Assembly: GCA_028697725.1 (NCBI GenBank)
Contig: JAQVEG010000003.1
Location: 1-64,000 of the forward strand
From: Anaerostipes sp.
GTDB taxonomy: Bacteria > Bacillota > Clostridia > Lachnospirales > Lachnospiraceae
Length of the DNA: 64,000 nucleotides
Reading direction: 5' to 3'
Positions 61,638 to 64,000 of the stretch are shown piece by piece. Both the position numbers and the translations under genes were made by a program. The notes under the pieces were generated by a model. That model saw only the letters and a list, made by a program, of their open reading frames with translations. It was not told the DNA's origin and searched no databases. Every line of letters starts with the position of its first letter. Positions within the stretch are counted from its first letter, which is position 1.

Positions 61638-62995
61638 TATAACCATCTCCAGCTTGGTGCATACTTATTTTTTAGTGAGTTTTTATTTACCTTTCCCCAT
61701 CCAAGAGGAAATCCCTGAATACATACAAGATACATTCCACTGTTCTTAGTTTCCACTGACAGTGTTTCGCCTTTTAAATACTTAATCACTCTTTCATCTT
61801 CAAGTGAAAAATCAATAATATTACAATACTGCTCTTTGGTCAATGCCATGGCAAGAGCCTGACTTGGCTCAAATCGATTCTTTTTTACCTCTCCAAGGTA
61901 AAGTCCTTGTCGAAGCATTCTAAGACCTGTTCCCTTTGGCATACCTTCAGAAACTTTGTATAGCTTTCCTTTGTTTTCATATACTCCATGTTCAAAATCA
62001 ATCCCAGAAATCTGATTTAAAAATTCCCTTGTCTCTTGGGTTAATTTTATATTTTTAAAATCAACTTTTTCACTAGAGAAATCCTTTGTTCCGCCCTTTT
62101 GAAGCAATGCCACAAAATGTCCTTCTCCTTTTATCTTATGAGGCCACAAACGGACACACTTTTTAAGTTCTGGGTTCTTGCTCTTTGTCCACTCTGGATG
62201 GCCATGGTCAAAACCTTCTACTTGGGGCAATTCTAAAATCTTCAAATCTTCTTGTTCCATTAAATATTCAATCATCTGTTCATCTTCTTCTGGAGAAAAT
62301 GTACAAGTAGAGTATAGAAGCATGCCCCCTGGTTTTAACATATGGACTGCATTTATTACAATCTCTTTTTGAATTGCAACATAAGGCTCTATGCCTCGTT
62401 CTTCCCAGCTCCGAATTTCCTTATTTCCCTTTCGAAACATCCCTTCTCCAGAACAGGGAGCATCCACAAGAATTTTATCGAAAAATTGCGGAAATAAATT
62501 CTCTAACTTATCTGGACTTTCACTGACTACCATTCCATTCATGGTTCCAAACAATTCTAAATTCTTCACTAATGCTCTAGTTCTTGACACACTTATGTCA
62601 TTGGAAACTAAAAGTCCAGTTCCATCTAATCTTGATGCCAGCTGGGTTGACTTTCCCCCTGGCGCAGCACAAAGATCAAGAATGCGATCTCCTTTTTCCA
62701 CTGGCAAAAATGCCCCTGGTGTCATAGCACTTGGTTCTTGAATATAATATAATCCTGCATGGTAATAGGGATGTTTTGCTGGTTGACACTCCTTGTCCAC
62801 ATAAAATCCCTGATCACACCAAGGTACTTCTTCCATCTCAAATGGAGAAATTTTCTGAAAATCTTTGACTGAAATCTTATGTGTATTCACTCTGATTCCA
62901 TAATAATGAGGCTTATGAAAACTAGTTTCATAGGCCTCATAGTCATCTCTAAGTAATTCTTTCATCTTCGCAGTAAATGCGCTTGGTAATTCCAT
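61637..62995 (-). CDS. RNA m5C methyltransferase (RsmF/NOP2-Sun family)
   Basis: A 452-residue enzyme. The SAM site is LDLCAAPGGKSTQLAS and the two catalytic cysteines are in VDAPCSGEGMFRKG and LYSTCTFSPEEDEQ. A C-terminal RNA-binding region (about 330-452) follows, as in RsmF. It makes 5-methylcytosine in rRNA or tRNA. Confidence 0.92.
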   Translation of the reverse strand: MELPSAFTAKMKELLRDDYEAYETSFHKPHYYGIRVNTHKISVKDFQKISPFEMEEVPWCDQGFYVDKECQPAKHPYYHAGLYYIQEPSAMTPGAFLPVEKGDRILDLCAAPGGKSTQLASRLDGTGLLVSNDISVSRTRALVKNLELFGTMNGMVVSESPDKLENLFPQFFDKILVDAPCSGEGMFRKGNKEIRSWEERGIEPYVAIQKEIVINAVHMLKPGGMLLYSTCTFSPEEDEQMIEYLMEQEDLKILELPQVEGFDHGHPEWTKSKNPELKKCVRLWPHKIKGEGHFVALLQKGGTKDFSSEKVDFKNIKLTQETREFLNQISGIDFEHGVYENKGKLYKVSEGMPKGTGLRMLRQGLYLGEVKKNRFEPSQALAMALTKEQYCNIIDFSLEDERVIKYLKGETLSVETKNSGMYLVCIQGFPLGWGKVNKNSLKNKYAPSWRWL

Positions 62996-63027
62996 AATGT
63001 CTCCTAAATTCTGTGTTTGGCATCTAT

Positions 63028-63831
63028 CTAAGATAAACTTTGGGCGCGATATCCTTCTGCAATAATATCTAGCTGCTTATTAAAATGCATCAGTTGTTCT
63101 AAGTTCCCCTGCTGATATATCTTATAGAATTCATCCTGAATCTTAATCACCTCATGCTTATTGGCAACCTTATATAAATTCTGCATCGTTGTCAGAATCT
63201 CAGATACAAGATTCGCTTTCTTTCGGAATGAATTCTGTGCATCCATAATCTCATCTCTTACGGCAGACATCTCATTGTCTAAAACAACTAACGCATCTGC
63301 TGCATTCATCAATTTATCTGAAATATGCTCTGGAATATTCTCTTTATATTTGTACTGTAAAGAATGTTCCACCGTCGCCCAGAAATTCATAGCAAGGGTT
63401 CTTACTTGAATCTCTGCCTGAATCTTCTGTTCCCCATAAATCGTATGCACTGTATAATATATAATCATATGATAGCTTCGATATCCACTATCCTTTGCTG
63501 TCGTTACGTAGTCTTTGATGCTTTTCACTTCCATATCAGATCGGTCCTTGATAATGGCAACTACACGCTCAATATCTTCCACAAACTGACACGTAATACG
63601 AATTCCTGCAATATCTTCTAGTTCTGTCTCCACTTCATTGATATTAATCTTTTTACGCTGCATCTTATCTAAAATACTTGAGATGCTTTTTACTCTTCCG
63701 TCTATCTGTTCAATCGGTGAATATTTTCCGGCTTTTCGATATTCTTCTCTCATATGTGTGAATTTTAAAATCAATTCATCAACCGCTAAATCATAGGGGC
63801 AAAGAATCTCTTTCCACATCTGTAATTCCAT
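63028..63831 (-). CDS. Small GTP pyrophosphokinase (RelA/SpoT family)
   Basis: A 267-residue single-domain alarmone synthetase of the YjbM/RelQ type. Motifs are SPIEQIDGRVKSISSIL, DIAGIRITCQFVEDI and TTAKDSGYRSYHMIIYYTV with EIQVRTLAMNFWATVEHSLQYK. There is no hydrolase, TGS or ACT domain. The start ATG 63831 follows GAGGAGGTG; the longer frame overlaps this site. It would produce ppGpp in response to transcriptional or enzymatic cues. Confidence 0.92.
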   Translation of the reverse strand: MELQMWKEILCPYDLAVDELILKFTHMREEYRKAGKYSPIEQIDGRVKSISSILDKMQRKKININEVETELEDIAGIRITCQFVEDIERVVAIIKDRSDMEVKSIKDYVTTAKDSGYRSYHMIIYYTVHTIYGEQKIQAEIQVRTLAMNFWATVEHSLQYKYKENIPEHISDKLMNAADALVVLDNEMSAVRDEIMDAQNSFRKKANLVSEILTTMQNLYKVANKHEVIKIQDEFYKIYQQGNLEQLMHFNKQLDIIAEGYRAQSLS

Positions 63832-63889
63832 ATCAAACACCTCCTCGTAACATCTTCTTGTTCTCATTATATCATATTTCACATTAAAA

Positions 63890-63911
63890 AAAGTAGGTAA
63901 AACCTACTTTT
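63890..63911 (-). terminator. Terminator after fabH
   Basis: AAAGTAGGT and ACCTACTTT form a 9-bp stem followed by a run of seven T on the minus strand, 25 bp after the fabH stop. Confidence 0.85.
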
Positions 63912-63935
63912 CATACATCTTATCTTTTATCGTAA

Positions 63936-64000
63936 TTACCACTCTAGATAAATGGCTCCCCATGTCAATCCACCACCAAAGCCACAAAGAATAATCTTGT
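63936..64000 (-). CDS. fabH: 3-oxoacyl-ACP synthase III, C-terminal end (partial)
   Basis: Only the last 20 codons and the stop lie in the window. They read ILCGFGGGLTWGAIYLEW, the characteristic C-terminus of FabH with the GFGGGLTWG motif. The gene continues beyond 64000. It is cut off from the ppGpp-synthetase gene by a terminator. Confidence 0.85.
   Translation of the reverse strand, partial: KIILCGFGGGLTWGAIYLEW

Overview
The window is AT-rich chromosomal DNA from a low-GC Gram-positive anaerobe. The gene content points to the Clostridia, most likely a butyrate-forming Lachnospiraceae close to Anaerostipes or Anaerobutyricum. Reasons are a lactate-utilisation (lct) cluster with an acyl-CoA dehydrogenase in it, a Trp T-box, HrcA/CIRCE, LexA- and Rex-like sites of the Gram-positive kind, RecU, a SigA-DnaG operon, and strong AGGAGG ribosome binding sites. 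The genus is an inference; the broad group is secure. Nearly all genes are on the minus strand. The exception is a two-gene radical-SAM repair operon at 2.0-4.3 kb. I saw no prophage, insertion sequence, CRISPR array or rRNA.

Layout. 0-1.7 kb: tRNA-Leu(CAA) with promoter and terminator, then MgtE. 2.0-4.3 kb: radical SAM repair protein and its partner, behind a LexA-like box. 4.3-10.4 kb: a compact operon of a BlaI-type repressor, an M56 membrane protease sensor with a non-beta-lactamase ectodomain, two small secreted proteins, a possible 28-residue peptide, and an ABC transporter; this is the best candidate for an undescribed system. 10.5-12.5 kb: an orphan small gene, an AI-2E family exporter and a probable 6S RNA. 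12.5-22.9 kb: lactate cluster (permease, FAD lactate dehydrogenase, EtfB, EtfA, acyl-CoA dehydrogenase, lactate racemase) with its FadR-type regulator, which leads into a chromate-transporter pair and a DUF5662 gene. 22.9-29.5 kb: glutamate synthase (gltD, gltB) with an unusually elaborate 640-bp upstream region.

29.5-37.4 kb: an iron alcohol dehydrogenase under a Rex-like site, the preQ0/queuosine operon (queD-queE-folE-queC) behind an attenuator, and a tryptophan ABC transporter (trpXYZ) behind a T-box with a UGG specifier, followed by a DUF2007-like gene and a CcdA gene. 37.4-46.9 kb: Lon protease under CIRCE, a MarR-controlled heterodimeric ABC exporter, an Rpn-family nuclease, a SleB-type hydrolase and an aldo/keto reductase. 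46.9-64 kb: RNase P RNA and a long housekeeping block. That block holds nucleoside kinase, Nif3, TrmK, SigA, DnaG, dGTPase-like protein, a sigma-like protein without region 4, UppP, omega, Gmk, YicC, RecU, two pseudouridine synthases, SDR, HAD, an RNA m5C methyltransferase, a small ppGpp synthetase, and the 3' end of fabH.

How the genes work together. The lct cluster imports lactate, interconverts its enantiomers, and oxidises it with EtfAB, feeding butyrate formation. The Rex-controlled alcohol dehydrogenase would dispose of excess NADH. The 4.3-10.4 kb operon looks like a self-contained sense-and-respond envelope module. Start codons were moved from the longest ORF wherever a clear ribosome binding site favoured an internal start; those cases are stated.
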